Positions 51,184 through 60,052 of a DNA stretch of 64,000 nt are shown here, piece by piece. The notes beneath the pieces were generated by a model. That model was given only the letters and a program-made list of their open reading frames with translations, was not told the DNA's origin and did no database searches. Position 1 is the first letter of the stretch; every line of letters begins with the position of its first letter. Source of the DNA: Streptomyces iconiensis (lineage in GTDB: Bacteria; Actinomycetota; Actinomycetes; Streptomycetales; Streptomycetaceae); assembly GCF_028657195.3 (NCBI RefSeq), contig NZ_JANCPR020000003.1, forward strand, positions 248,001-312,000, given 5' to 3'. The translations under genes and the position numbers were made by a program.

Positions 51184-52776
51184 ATGGCTGACTCGAAGAC
51201 GAGTGAGCTGGTCGGCACCGTGGAGACCCGCGGTATCGAGCCCGTACCCGACCAGGAGCGGCATGGCCACGCCGGACAGATGTTCTGGACGTGGTTCGCC
51301 GCCAACATCTCGCTGCTGGGCCTTCCGCTCGGCGCCACCCTGGTGGCGTTCCGCGGGTTGAACATCTGGCAGGCCGTCATCGTCGCGATCATCGGCGCCT
51401 TCGGCTCGTTCGCGCTGGTGGGCGCGTTGAGCATCGCGGGCAAGCGGGGCGGCGCTCCGGCGCTCACGCTGTCCAGAGCCGTCTTCGGGCGGCGCGGCAA
51501 CACGGGACCCACACTGGTGACCTGGATCAGCAGGGTGGGCTGGGAGACCGTCAACACCACCACGGCCGCCTACGCGCTGCTCTCCCTGCTGGCCATCGTC
51601 TTCGGCACGCACCAGAACACCGTGCTGACCATCATCTGTCTGCTGGTCTTCATCGCCTGCACCCTGCTCATCAGCGGGCTCGGGCACGCCACCATCATGT
51701 GGATCAACAGGTGGGCCACCTATGTCTTCGGCCTGCTGAACCTGGTCGTCATGGGCTTCCTCGCCGCCACCGTCGACTGGACGAAGGTGGTGCAGGCGCC
51801 TGCGGCGCCGCTCAGCGCGGTCATCGCAGGCGTCGGTGTCATCGCGGCGGGTACCGGCATCGGCTGGGCCAACGCCGGTGCCGACTACGCCCGTTACCTC
51901 CCCCGCTCCATACCCGGCGGGCGGCTCGTGCTGGCCTCGGCGTGGGGCGCAGGTATACCCCTGGTGCTGCTGATCTCGCTCGGCTCGCTGCTCTCGGCCG
52001 GCGACACGTCGCTCGCCGCCGCGTCCGACCCGGTGGCCGCCATCGACGCGATGCTGCCGTCGTGGATGTCGGTGCCGTACCTCATCGCCGCCTTCGGCGG
52101 ACTGCTGCTCTCCAACCACCTGTCCGTGTACTCGGCGGGGCTCACCCTGGTGACACTCGGCGTACGGGCCAAGCGCACGGTCGCCGTGGGGCTCGACATC
52201 ATCCTGACGTTCGCAGGCGGCATCTACTTCATGCTGGTCGCCAAGGACTTCTACGGTCCGTTCACCACGTTCCTGACCATCCTGGCCGTGCCCATCACCG
52301 CCTGGGTCGGCGTCTTCGCCGTCGACATGATGCGCCGCCGCGTCTACGACCCCCGCGCGCTCATGGAGACCCGGCGCTCGGGCCGCTACTGGTACAACGG
52401 CGGGTTCGCCTGGTCGGCGTGCCTGTCCTGGGCCGTGGCGATCGTGGTGGGGCTGATGCTGACCGAGGCCAAGACCAGTGACACCGACGTGTGGTTCTCC
52501 GGCCCGTTCTCGCACAGCTGGCTCGGCAGCAACGGGCTCGGCTGGGTGGTGACCTTCGTGGTGGCCGCCGTCGCCTACAGCCTGCTGCTCCCGCTGGACC
52601 GCGCCGTCTCGGCCGAGGCGACCCGCCGCACCACAGAGCCCGCCGAAGGCCCCGGCTACGGAACCGGAACCGGGTCTGGAAGCGGACCCGAGTCCGGAAG
52701 CGGACCCGGCTCTGGGACTGAGACTGGAACCGGGAGCGGAACCGGCGGTTCCACAGAGGAAGGAGTCACCGTATGA
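51184..52776 (+). CDS. NCS1-family nucleobase/nucleoside permease
   Basis: 530 residues, about 12 TM segments. The N-terminal VETRGIEPVPDQERHGHAG is the same signature as in the permease at 10583-12118. GWANAGADYARYLPRSIPGG in the middle and LLSNHLSVYSAGLTLVTLG are typical NCS1 regions. The C-terminal 40 residues are a Gly/Ser/Thr repeat (GTGTGSGSGPESGSGPG) from a GGAACC/GGACCC hexanucleotide. The ATG has AAGGAGGTTGG upstream, an almost perfect ribosome binding site. It overlaps the kinase start by 4 nt. Confidence 0.9.
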   Translation: MADSKTSELVGTVETRGIEPVPDQERHGHAGQMFWTWFAANISLLGLPLGATLVAFRGLNIWQAVIVAIIGAFGSFALVGALSIAGKRGGAPALTLSRAVFGRRGNTGPTLVTWISRVGWETVNTTTAAYALLSLLAIVFGTHQNTVLTIICLLVFIACTLLISGLGHATIMWINRWATYVFGLLNLVVMGFLAATVDWTKVVQAPAAPLSAVIAGVGVIAAGTGIGWANAGADYARYLPRSIPGGRLVLASAWGAGIPLVLLISLGSLLSAGDTSLAAASDPVAAIDAMLPSWMSVPYLIAAFGGLLLSNHLSVYSAGLTLVTLGVRAKRTVAVGLDIILTFAGGIYFMLVAKDFYGPFTTFLTILAVPITAWVGVFAVDMMRRRVYDPRALMETRRSGRYWYNGGFAWSACLSWAVAIVVGLMLTEAKTSDTDVWFSGPFSHSWLGSNGLGWVVTFVVAAVAYSLLLPLDRAVSAEATRRTTEPAEGPGYGTGTGSGSGPESGSGPGSGTETGTGSGTGGSTEEGVTV

Positions 52777-53750
52777 GCGCACGGCTCGTGCTCGCGGGAA
52801 GCGTGATCGTCGACATGGTCATGCGCGTGCCCCGGCTTCCCGAGCGGGGCGGCGACATCCTCGCCTCGGACGCCGAGCACGTCGTCGGAGGCGGCTACAA
52901 CGTCCTCACGGCTGCCCGCCGCCTCGGTATGCCCGTCGTGTACGGGGGCGGCCACGGCACAGGTCCCATGGGCGACCTCGTCCGTGCGGCGCTGGAGCGC
53001 GAGGGGATCACCCCGCTGCTGCCTCCGCGCCCCGACCGGGACACCGGATACTGCGTCGCGCTGGTCGACTCGGGCGGCGAGCGCACCTTCGTGACGGCGT
53101 CCGGCGCCGAGGGGGCGCTGACCGGCGAGGACGCCCGCGTGCTGGCGGCAGAACCCCGTGCCGGCGACCTCGTCCAGCTCTCCGGCTACGGGCTGGCCTA
53201 CCCCGAATCGGCCGACAGGCTCACCGAGTTCGCCGCGGCACTGCCCGAGGGCGTCGTGCTGTGCATGGACCCGGGCCCGCTGGTCGCCGACATCGACCCG
53301 GGCAGGCTCGCACGTGTCCTCGCCCGGGTGGACTGGCTCAGCTGCAACCGCCGTGAGGCCCGGCTGATGACCGGCATCGACGACGCGGCGGCTGCGGCCG
53401 GCGAACTGGCCCGGCGGCTGTCACCTGGCGCCGGCGTCCTCGTACGCGGTGACGCGGAAGGATGCTGGCTGGTGACCGGCGGCCAGGACGCCGTACGGGT
53501 ACCGGGCCGGCCCGTCACGCTGGTCGACAGCAACGGTGCGGGAGACGCGCACGTAGGCGCCTTCCTCGCCTTCCTCGGCCGGGGCGCCGACCCCCTGGAC
53601 GCGGCACGCGGCGCCAACGTCGCGGCCTCGGTCGCCGTCACCCGCCGCGGCCCCGCCACCAGCCCCACAGCGGCCGAACTCGCCCCGCTGCTGGCCGGGA
53701 ACGACCCCCTCGCGCCCCTCCTCGAAGCGGAGCCCGCGCCGGGGGACTGA
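52773..53750 (+). CDS. PfkB-family carbohydrate kinase (ribokinase-like, YegV-like)
   Basis: 325 residues. The N-terminal substrate region is LVLAGSVIVDMVMRVPRLPE with GGGYNVLTAARRLG. The C-terminal PfkB signature is LVDSNGAGDAHVGAFLAF, where the catalytic Asp is in GAGD (near 257). It phosphorylates a sugar or nucleoside. ATGA overlap with the permease stop shows coupling. As last gene of the GntR operon it probably phosphorylates ribose or another sugar freed by the glycohydrolase, as suggested for YegV. Confidence 0.92.
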   Translation: MSARLVLAGSVIVDMVMRVPRLPERGGDILASDAEHVVGGGYNVLTAARRLGMPVVYGGGHGTGPMGDLVRAALEREGITPLLPPRPDRDTGYCVALVDSGGERTFVTASGAEGALTGEDARVLAAEPRAGDLVQLSGYGLAYPESADRLTEFAAALPEGVVLCMDPGPLVADIDPGRLARVLARVDWLSCNRREARLMTGIDDAAAAAGELARRLSPGAGVLVRGDAEGCWLVTGGQDAVRVPGRPVTLVDSNGAGDAHVGAFLAFLGRGADPLDAARGANVAASVAVTRRGPATSPTAAELAPLLAGNDPLAPLLEAEPAPGD

Positions 53751-53862
53751 GCGGAGCGGCGCCGACGGCACAGGGCACGCGACCGGGCGTGCGGGGGCGC
53801 CGACCGGGCGCGGCCCGTACGGCCGGCGTTCCCGCCGGGCCGGCACGGCAGGGGAGGGCGGG

Positions 53863-54687
53863 CTAGAGGATCTCCAGGGGCCGCTTGCGTTTCGGTGGCG
53901 GGAACGCGTCGTCCAGGAGGGCCAAGTCCTCGACGGTGAGCGCGAGTTCGGCGGCGGCCCTGTTCTCCTCCACGTGCGCGACGGAGGACGCCTTGGGGAT
54001 CGCGACGACGTCCGGGTGCCGCAGTACCCAGGCCAGTGCCACCTGCGCCGGGGTCACCCTGTGCGCCGAGGCGACGGCGCCCAGCGCCGGGTGGTCCAGC
54101 AGGCGTCCCTGTTCGACGGGCGAGTAGGCCATCAGCGGCACCGACGCCTCGCGGCAGCGGGGCAGCAGGTCGAACTCGGGCCCGCGCCGCGAGAGGTTGT
54201 AGAGCACCTGGTCGGTCTCGGGGACCGCGCCCGTGGGCAGGTCGTCCAGGTCGTCGGCGTCCAGGTTGCTCACTCCCCAGGCGCCGACGCTGCCCTCCCG
54301 CACCAGGGACTCCAGCGCCTCGACGGTCTCCGTCAGCGGGACGGAACCGCGCCAGTGCAGCAGATACAGATCGATCCTGTCGGTGTCCAGACGGCGCAGG
54401 CTGGCCCTGCACGCCTGTACGGTGCCGCGTCGGTCGGCGTTCGACGGGAGCACCTTGCTGACGAGGAACACCTCGTCCCTGCGGCCCTTGACCGCCTCGC
54501 CGACCAGCTGTTCGGCCGCGCCGTTCCCGTACATCTCCGCCGTGTCGATCAGGGTCATGCCCAGGTCGACACCGGCGCGCAGCGCGTCCAGCTCCTGGTC
54601 GCGGCGTGCGGGGTCGTCGCCCATGTGCCAGGTGCCCTGGCCGAGCGCGGGGACCGCGGTACCGGAGTGAAGGTTCACCGTGCGCAT
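53863..54687 (-). CDS. Aldo/keto reductase
   Basis: 274 residues. The tetrad is visible as LIDTAEMYGNGAAEQL (Asp and Tyr), FLVSKVLPSNA (Lys) and LYLLHWRGSVPL (His). The C-terminal cofactor signature is AIPKASSVAHVEENRAA. This is the YeaE/AKR-type enzyme acting on carbonyls such as methylglyoxal. The ATG at 54687 follows GGGAACGGAACC. It is convergent with the PfkB gene and has no obvious partner. Confidence 0.93.
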   Translation of the reverse strand: MRTVNLHSGTAVPALGQGTWHMGDDPARRDQELDALRAGVDLGMTLIDTAEMYGNGAAEQLVGEAVKGRRDEVFLVSKVLPSNADRRGTVQACRASLRRLDTDRIDLYLLHWRGSVPLTETVEALESLVREGSVGAWGVSNLDADDLDDLPTGAVPETDQVLYNLSRRGPEFDLLPRCREASVPLMAYSPVEQGRLLDHPALGAVASAHRVTPAQVALAWVLRHPDVVAIPKASSVAHVEENRAAAELALTVEDLALLDDAFPPPKRKRPLEIL

Positions 54688-55011
54688 CGACAAGGTTCCG
54701 TTCCCTTCCCTGTGCTTTCGCGGCGGGCTGCCCGCCGCCTTCCCATGATCACCGCTACGGGCGCGCAGCGCGCGGACGGGCATCCCGTGCGGAAGCACGT
54801 CCGCTCCCGGCGCCCCCCGGCGGCGCGGAACCGGGAGCCGAGCCGCCCCGCACCGGGTGCGACGCGGACACGCGCCGCCGCCGATGCCACACCAGGCCCC
54901 CGACGGGAAAGCGAAGAGGGCGTGCCGGCGAGGGAGTTGGCGTGACCGGGCGGCGACGAGCCGCCCGGGAACCACAGGGGAGCCCGTGCGACCCGTACGC
55001 GTGGCGCGGGC
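54688..55011. other. 324-bp gap without a recognisable gene
   Basis: Very GC-rich with several small dyads such as GGGCGCGCAGCGCGC near 54755. Both flanking genes run leftward, so it contains the end of the sigma-factor transcript and the promoter of the aldo/keto reductase. I see no supported feature. Confidence 0.4.
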
Positions 55012-55602
55012 TCAGGGCTTCGATGTCAGCCAGGGCCTGATCTGGCGCCTGGCGTGGTACAGCCGGGACTTGACCGTACCCAGCGGTATGCCGAGCCGTT
55101 CGACGATCTCGGCGTACTCCATCTGGCACAGGTCCCGGTACACCAGCGGCGCCACCAGATGCGGACTCTCGCGGTCCAGCCTGTCCAGCGCCTCCAGGAA
55201 GTCCACCCGGGAACCTGCGATCACGCTCGTCGTACGCGGGTCGGGGGCGCCGGTCTCGTACGGGGAGTGCGAGGGCAGCGGCTGCTCGGCGGAACGGCGC
55301 TTCAGCTCGCGGTACTTCTGCCGCGCGCAGTTCGCGACGACGGTGTGCAGCCACGTGCTGAACCGGCTGCGCCCCTCGAAGCGGTGCACGTTCCGCGCGA
55401 CCTGGAGCAGGACGTCCTGCGCCGCCTCCTCCGCGTCCTCGCGGAACAGCAGGAACCGCGCGCAGCGCCGTACGACCTCGGGCCTGATCGTGCGGAGCAG
55501 GGCGTCGAGAGCGGCGTCGTCACCGGCCGCCGCACGTGTGGCGAGCGCTTCCGTATGGTCGGCGGGACTGACAGCGCCGGGGCCTGTGGGGCTCTGAGTC
55601 AT
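55012..55602 (-). CDS. ECF-type RNA polymerase sigma factor
   Basis: 196 residues. Region 2 is FLLFREDAEEAAQDVLLQVA with FEGRSRFSTWLHTVVANCAR (about 60-100), and region 4 is MEYAEIVERLGIPLGTVKSR followed by LYHARRQIRPWL (about 160-190). No anti-sigma gene adjoins, but a Ser/Thr kinase gene is divergent. The ATG at 55602 is chosen; an in-frame GTG at 55704 would add an acidic Ser/Thr/Asp tail (DTSDTSDSSPEATESP) and would leave only 20 bp between the two divergent starts. ECF factors paired with kinases can be phosphorylation-controlled. Confidence 0.88.
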   Translation of the reverse strand: MTQSPTGPGAVSPADHTEALATRAAAGDDAALDALLRTIRPEVVRRCARFLLFREDAEEAAQDVLLQVARNVHRFEGRSRFSTWLHTVVANCARQKYRELKRRSAEQPLPSHSPYETGAPDPRTTSVIAGSRVDFLEALDRLDRESPHLVAPLVYRDLCQMEYAEIVERLGIPLGTVKSRLYHARRQIRPWLTSKP

Positions 55603-55724
55603 AGGGCTTTCAGTAGCTTCGGGGGAGGAGTCGGAGGTGTCGGAGGTGTCGGCCTTGCCGGTCTTGTCGGGCTCGTTCTCGGCGTCTTCGGAGGTGGGGG
55701 CCACAGGCAGGCATCATAAGGGGC

Positions 55725-57815
55725 ATGCCCGCACCTGATCAGATCGGCCGTTACCGAGTGGAGCGACGTCTCGGCTCGGGGGCCTTCGCCGTCGTATGGC
55801 TCGCGCACGACGACCGGTTGCACGCCCCGGTAGCCGTCAAGGTGATGGCGGAGAACTGGGCGTATCGCCTGGACATCCGCGAGCGCTTCCTCACGGAGGC
55901 GCGGTTGCTGCGCAAGGCGACGGGCGGTGGAGTGGTCCAAGTCTTCGACATCGGGGAGCTGGACGACGAACGGCCGTACTTCGTCATGGAGTACGCCGAC
56001 CGCGGCACGGTCGCCGACCGGATGACGGCGGGTCCCGTGCCCCTGCCCGAAGCACTGGCACTCGTGTCCGAGGTGACACGCGGCGTAAGCGCCCTGCACG
56101 AGGCGGGTGTCGTACACCGTGACATCAAGCCGTCGAACGTGCTCCTGGCCGGTGGCGGTGCTGCGGGCCGTGAACGGGTCCTCGTCGCCGACCTCGGCCT
56201 CGCCAAGAACCTCGCCCAGGCATCCGGGCTGACCGTGGTCGCGGGGTCGGCCGGCTACATGGCGCCCGAGCAGGCCGAACCGTACGACGGTATCGACGCG
56301 CGCGCCGACGTCTACAGCCTGGGAGCCGTGCTCTACCACCTGGTGACCGGCGCGGTACCGGGTCCGCCAGGACAGGTCATGCCGCCGGGACGGCTCCGTG
56401 AGGGGCTGCCGCCCGAGGTGGACCACGCCGTCGCCTGCGCCATGCACCCCGACCGCGAACAGCGCTGGCCGACGGCGGCGGCCTTCGCCGCCGAGCTGGA
56501 CCGCCTCGCTGAGCTGTTCCCCGACGCCGCGGGCGGTCCTGGCCGGCCCGCGGGGGCAGCACCGGAGCCCGGCTCCGGGTCCGGAGCTGCCGGGTCCGGA
56601 GCCGACCGGGAGTCGGGGGCGCGGTCGGGGTCAGGCGCGCGCCCGTGGTCGGGCCTCCAGCCGGCGTCCTCCGGAATGCAGCCCTGGTCCGGCGTACGGA
56701 TGGAGCCGGGACCGGGGTCCTCCGCCGCGCCGCCGGGAGCGTCGTGGGCCGGGGGAGCGGGACCGTCACAGGGAGCCGCGACCTCCGGGGCTTCCGCCGT
56801 GTCCGGCGCCGCTGCCGTGCCCGGGCCTTCCGCCGGGTCCGGGCCTTCCGCCGGGTCCGGGGCCGAAGCGCCTCCGGACTCCGCGGCATCCCCGGCGCCT
56901 TACGAGCCCCGGACGGCCCATGCGCCCCACGCGGAACATGCGCCCCAGACACCGCAGGCGTCCGCTGTCGCTCCCGTTTCCGGTACCTCCGGGGAGCCCG
57001 GTCAGCCGGTCCAGTCCGGGCCGGCAGGCCCCCCAGGACCGCTAGGCCAGCCCGGGGGCTCGGCCTCGTCGGAGTCCTGGTCACCGGCCTCCGAGCTGTC
57101 GTCCGGGCCGTCGTCCGGGTCGTCGGCTTCCGCCGCCCCGGGGGCCTCCGCGCCGTCCCAGGCGCGTGTGCCGACGGAGGTGTCCGAGCCCCGTCCGGGA
57201 CCGGGACAGGGGGAGGACGCTTCGGGCGGGCGTCCCCGGCGCCATCTCAAGTCCGCCGCGCTGGGCGCGGCGTTCGCTGTGCTGCTCGCGGGCGTCGGCT
57301 GGTACGCGACGTCCAGGGACCAGTCCTCTTCGCCCACCACGGTGCGGGTGAAGGACGCCACCAAGCGGGTCAGCGTGGAGATACCCGCAGACTGGGCCGA
57401 TCAGGTCGTCGAGACGGGCTGGAGCCCCGCTTCGCTCGGGCTGCGCGACCAGCGGGCCCCCGGACTGACCGTCGCCCAGGACGCGGACCGCTGGCAGGAC
57501 CTCACGGCCGGGGTCAGCGGCGTCTTCGTCGGCGTCGGCGGCAAGGCGGGCACCCGCGCACTGACGGAGAAGGTCGCGGCCATCGAGCACCAGGGCTGCT
57601 CCTACGCGGGCAGCCGGGCCTTCAGCAGCGCGTCATGGAAGGGCAGCGTCCGCAGCTGGTCCTCCTGCGATTCGCCGGGGCACTCGCTGGAGGAGATCGG
57701 GCTGACGTCCCAGCGCGCGGGCGTACCCCAGGTGTACGTGCAGATCCGGTGCGACGGTGAGTGCACCGAGAGGACGGACAAGGTGCTGCGGAGCCTGCGG
57801 GTACGGGGTTCGTGA
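55725..57815 (+). CDS. Membrane Ser/Thr protein kinase (PknB-like) with extracytoplasmic domain
   Basis: 696 residues. The kinase domain (about 8-270) has the glycine loop LGSGAFAVVWLAHD, Lys in VAVKVM, catalytic VVHRDIKPSNVLL, DLG in VADLGLAKN and MAPEQ. A 230-residue Ser/Pro/Gly/Ala-rich juxtamembrane linker with short repeats (SAGSGPSAGSG) follows. One TM segment (AALGAAFAVLLAGVGWYA, near 512-529) and an about 165-residue external domain with conserved Cys pairs (HQGCSYAG, SWSSCDSPG, QIRCDGECTE) complete it. No PASTA repeats. It is divergent from an ECF sigma gene, a possible target. ATG preceded by AAGGGG. Confidence 0.93.
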   Translation: MPAPDQIGRYRVERRLGSGAFAVVWLAHDDRLHAPVAVKVMAENWAYRLDIRERFLTEARLLRKATGGGVVQVFDIGELDDERPYFVMEYADRGTVADRMTAGPVPLPEALALVSEVTRGVSALHEAGVVHRDIKPSNVLLAGGGAAGRERVLVADLGLAKNLAQASGLTVVAGSAGYMAPEQAEPYDGIDARADVYSLGAVLYHLVTGAVPGPPGQVMPPGRLREGLPPEVDHAVACAMHPDREQRWPTAAAFAAELDRLAELFPDAAGGPGRPAGAAPEPGSGSGAAGSGADRESGARSGSGARPWSGLQPASSGMQPWSGVRMEPGPGSSAAPPGASWAGGAGPSQGAATSGASAVSGAAAVPGPSAGSGPSAGSGAEAPPDSAASPAPYEPRTAHAPHAEHAPQTPQASAVAPVSGTSGEPGQPVQSGPAGPPGPLGQPGGSASSESWSPASELSSGPSSGSSASAAPGASAPSQARVPTEVSEPRPGPGQGEDASGGRPRRHLKSAALGAAFAVLLAGVGWYATSRDQSSSPTTVRVKDATKRVSVEIPADWADQVVETGWSPASLGLRDQRAPGLTVAQDADRWQDLTAGVSGVFVGVGGKAGTRALTEKVAAIEHQGCSYAGSRAFSSASWKGSVRSWSSCDSPGHSLEEIGLTSQRAGVPQVYVQIRCDGECTERTDKVLRSLRVRGS

Positions 57816-58121
57816 GGTTACGGGTACGGGTGCGGGGGAGGGGCGGGGACCGGAGGAGACGGGGCCGGGGGCGGGACCGGAAAAGTACGCCCCGCGCCTT
57901 CTGTGCGCCTTCCGTCCCGACCGACCGTGAGCTTTCAGCCCCGGCCCGACCGTGAGCTTTTTTCGGCCCCGGTTATGAGCTTTCCGCTCTGACTGTGAGC
58001 TTTCCGTCCCGGCCGCTTCGAATGCGGCGCGGGGCACGGGGCAGGCGGGGAACGGCGCGGGCCGCGCACCCGAGCGGCTGGACCGGTCGCGCGGGGAACG
58101 AGCAGGGAGTGACGGGCAGCC
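57816..58121. repeat. 306-bp gap with four TGAGCTTT direct repeats
   Basis: TGAGCTTT occurs exactly at 57928-57935, 57953-57960, 57976-57983 and 57996-58003, each in a context like GACYGTGAGCTTTCCG-CCCGG, with spacings 25, 23 and 20 bp. The second copy is followed by a T-run. It lies between the kinase stop and the DUF4232 lipoprotein start; it may be a regulatory array for the lipoprotein gene or a decaying repeat. No gene seen. Confidence 0.7.
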
Positions 58122-59012
58122 ATGACACAGCACCAGGACACGGCGACCGTGCGGACGCGGGGGCAGCCGGGCGGGCCGGCGACGGAGGCGGACTCCGGCA
58201 GTACGGAGGCGGGTTCCGGGAGCGTGCGGGGGCGCGGGGGCGTGCGTGTTCGCCTCGTCGCCGCCACGGCCGTGCTGGCGGCGTCGGTGCTGCTCGCCGG
58301 CTGTGGCGAGCAGGGAGCCGGCGCTTCGGGGCCCGTGCGGGTGGACGGCAGCGCCGCACCCGCCGGAGGTGACGGTCCTGGCGGCAAGAGCGCGTCGCCC
58401 GGCGGCAGGAAGGCCGGGAGCGCGTCGCCCTCCCTGGCGTCGGACTCCCCGGCGGGCAACGGAGACGGGGGCAAGGCACGGGGCGGGAACGGAGACAGCG
58501 GAGACAGCGCGCGCAGCGGGGAGGCGGACGGCGCCGGGACGCGTCCCCCGGGCCCGAAGGGCGGTGCAGGAGACGGGGATCAGGCGGGGCAGGACGGTGC
58601 CTGCCGCACCGGGGAACTGTCGGCCTCGGTCGGCACCCGGCGCTCGGGCGCCGGCCAGCAGAACGTACCGCTGGTCCTCACCAACGACTCATCCCGCACC
58701 TGTACGGTCGGCGGCTACCCGGGCATGGCCTTCGTCGACGGCGCGGGCAACCAGGTCGCTCCGGACCCGGAGCGCGCGCCCGGCGAGACGAAGTCCGTCA
58801 CGCTGAGCCCGGGAAGCAGTGCCTGGGCGCCGCTGAGCTACACCAACCCGGCGATGACCGGAGCGCCCACGGTCACCCCGGTCGCCCTCAGCGTCACGCC
58901 GCCCGACCAGAGTGACTCCCTCAGGGCCGACTGGCCCGGAGCGCAGGTCGCCGAGTCAGGCGAGGCGTCCACGCCCCGCATCGGCCCACTCAGTCCCGGC
59001 ACCGGCCCCTGA
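58122..59012 (+). CDS. DUF4232 domain lipoprotein
   Basis: 296 residues. The first 40 are hydrophilic, then the signal anchor RLVAATAVLAASVLLAGC carries a lipobox (LLAGC, Cys near 62), so the real start may be a downstream in-frame GTG. A long Gly/Ser/Ala/Asp linker follows (about 70-160). The C-terminal DUF4232 domain has CRTGELSASVGTRRSGAGQ, VPLVLTNDSSRTCTVGGYPG and WAPLSYTNP. DUF4232 proteins are exported actinobacterial proteins of unknown role. It follows the Ser/Thr kinase gene on the same strand. Confidence 0.85.
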   Translation: MTQHQDTATVRTRGQPGGPATEADSGSTEAGSGSVRGRGGVRVRLVAATAVLAASVLLAGCGEQGAGASGPVRVDGSAAPAGGDGPGGKSASPGGRKAGSASPSLASDSPAGNGDGGKARGGNGDSGDSARSGEADGAGTRPPGPKGGAGDGDQAGQDGACRTGELSASVGTRRSGAGQQNVPLVLTNDSSRTCTVGGYPGMAFVDGAGNQVAPDPERAPGETKSVTLSPGSSAWAPLSYTNPAMTGAPTVTPVALSVTPPDQSDSLRADWPGAQVAESGEASTPRIGPLSPGTGP

Positions 59013-59136
59013 CGGGGCGTCAGGGGCGCGTTCACTCCGCGCACACACGCCGGAAGCTCGTCGGTGCCGCACCCGCGCGATTCCGTGCCGCACGGCAGGG
59101 GACGTGTACGGCCGTACGGTGGGAACATGGCGGTCC

Positions 59137-60015
59137 ATGCGGGGGCTGGGGGCGTCAGTGGCCGAACAAGAGCGTACGCGGCGGGAATTGGGGCGGATCT
59201 CACGTGGAGTGAGCGAACCCCGTCTGCGGCTCGTGCAGCGGCTGCGCGAGCTGTACGTCGACGGAGGCTGGACGTCCCTGAGGGCGTGCGCGCAGGAGAC
59301 CGGGCACGCGCGGCGTGCGGTCGGGCGCTATCTGTCCGGCGCGGCGCTGCCGCCGATGGCCTTCGTGGACGCGCTCCTGACCGCTTCGGCCGCCCGCGCC
59401 GGGTACGGCGTGGACTCAAAGACGCGGCTGGCCGCGCGGGAGCTGTACTGCGCGAGCGTCCAGGACGCCGCACGCAGGCCGCAGGGCCCCTGGGACATCA
59501 GCGAGGTCGACAACCCCTGGCACGAACGCATCGACCTGGGCGCCCTGTTCGTCGCCTCGTACGGCGACGGCATGGAACTGTCGCTCCAGCGCGAGGAGGA
59601 CGGTGAGCGGCGCTGGGTGGGTGCGACCGTGGTGCTCGACCGGGGCGCGGCCGTCCTCCAGATCACGGCGTTCGCCGTCGTCGCGGGAGAGCCGCTGTGG
59701 GAGGACGTCCGCGCCGACATGTCGGAGGGCCTCACGGCTGACGGCTCGTTCGTCACGGAGGAGGACGGACCGTTCGGCACCGAACTGAGCGTCGCCGTAC
59801 CCGACGAGCAGATGTCCGGCGGCTACTCGCTCGTGCGCTTCGCCGGCTGCGACGGGCCGGGCTGGCTGCTGCGCGGCACCTTCGAGGAGGGTGCGGCGCT
59901 CAGCGGGACGCGCTACGCCCGCCCGATGGACGCCGTCTTCAGCTCCACCGTCGTCGCGCCTGGTCACGAGGTGCACAGCTCCGGTGATCCGCTCTGCCTC
60001 ACCCCGCCCCCGTAA
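59137..60015 (+). CDS. HTH-DUF3710 fusion protein
   Basis: 292 residues. The N-terminal part (about 10-110) looks like a DNA-binding module: RLRLVQRLRELYVDGGWTSL and AQETGHARRAVGRYLSGAAL have the pattern of an XRE-type HTH, followed by AFVDALLTASAARAGYGVD. The C-terminal part (about 120-285) is DUF3710: GPWDISEVDNPWHERIDLGA, VLQITAFAVVAGEPLWEDV, EDGPFGTELSVAVPDEQ and FAGCDGPGWLLRGTFEEGAA. DUF3710 is normally stand-alone. The start is uncertain (ATG 59137 or GTG 59158). It is convergent with the STAS gene. Confidence 0.8.
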   Translation: MRGLGASVAEQERTRRELGRISRGVSEPRLRLVQRLRELYVDGGWTSLRACAQETGHARRAVGRYLSGAALPPMAFVDALLTASAARAGYGVDSKTRLAARELYCASVQDAARRPQGPWDISEVDNPWHERIDLGALFVASYGDGMELSLQREEDGERRWVGATVVLDRGAAVLQITAFAVVAGEPLWEDVRADMSEGLTADGSFVTEEDGPFGTELSVAVPDEQMSGGYSLVRFAGCDGPGWLLRGTFEEGAALSGTRYARPMDAVFSSTVVAPGHEVHSSGDPLCLTPPP

Positions 60016-60052
60016 CCGGCCTGGACCGCGGCGCGTGCCCGCGTCCCGGGGC

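Noticed and set aside
49282..52782. A 1166-codon leftward open frame antisense to the GntR/glycohydrolase/permease operon
   Set aside because: GC-rich antisense frames stay open by third-position bias; it has no family motifs, while the sense strand encodes three clear proteins.
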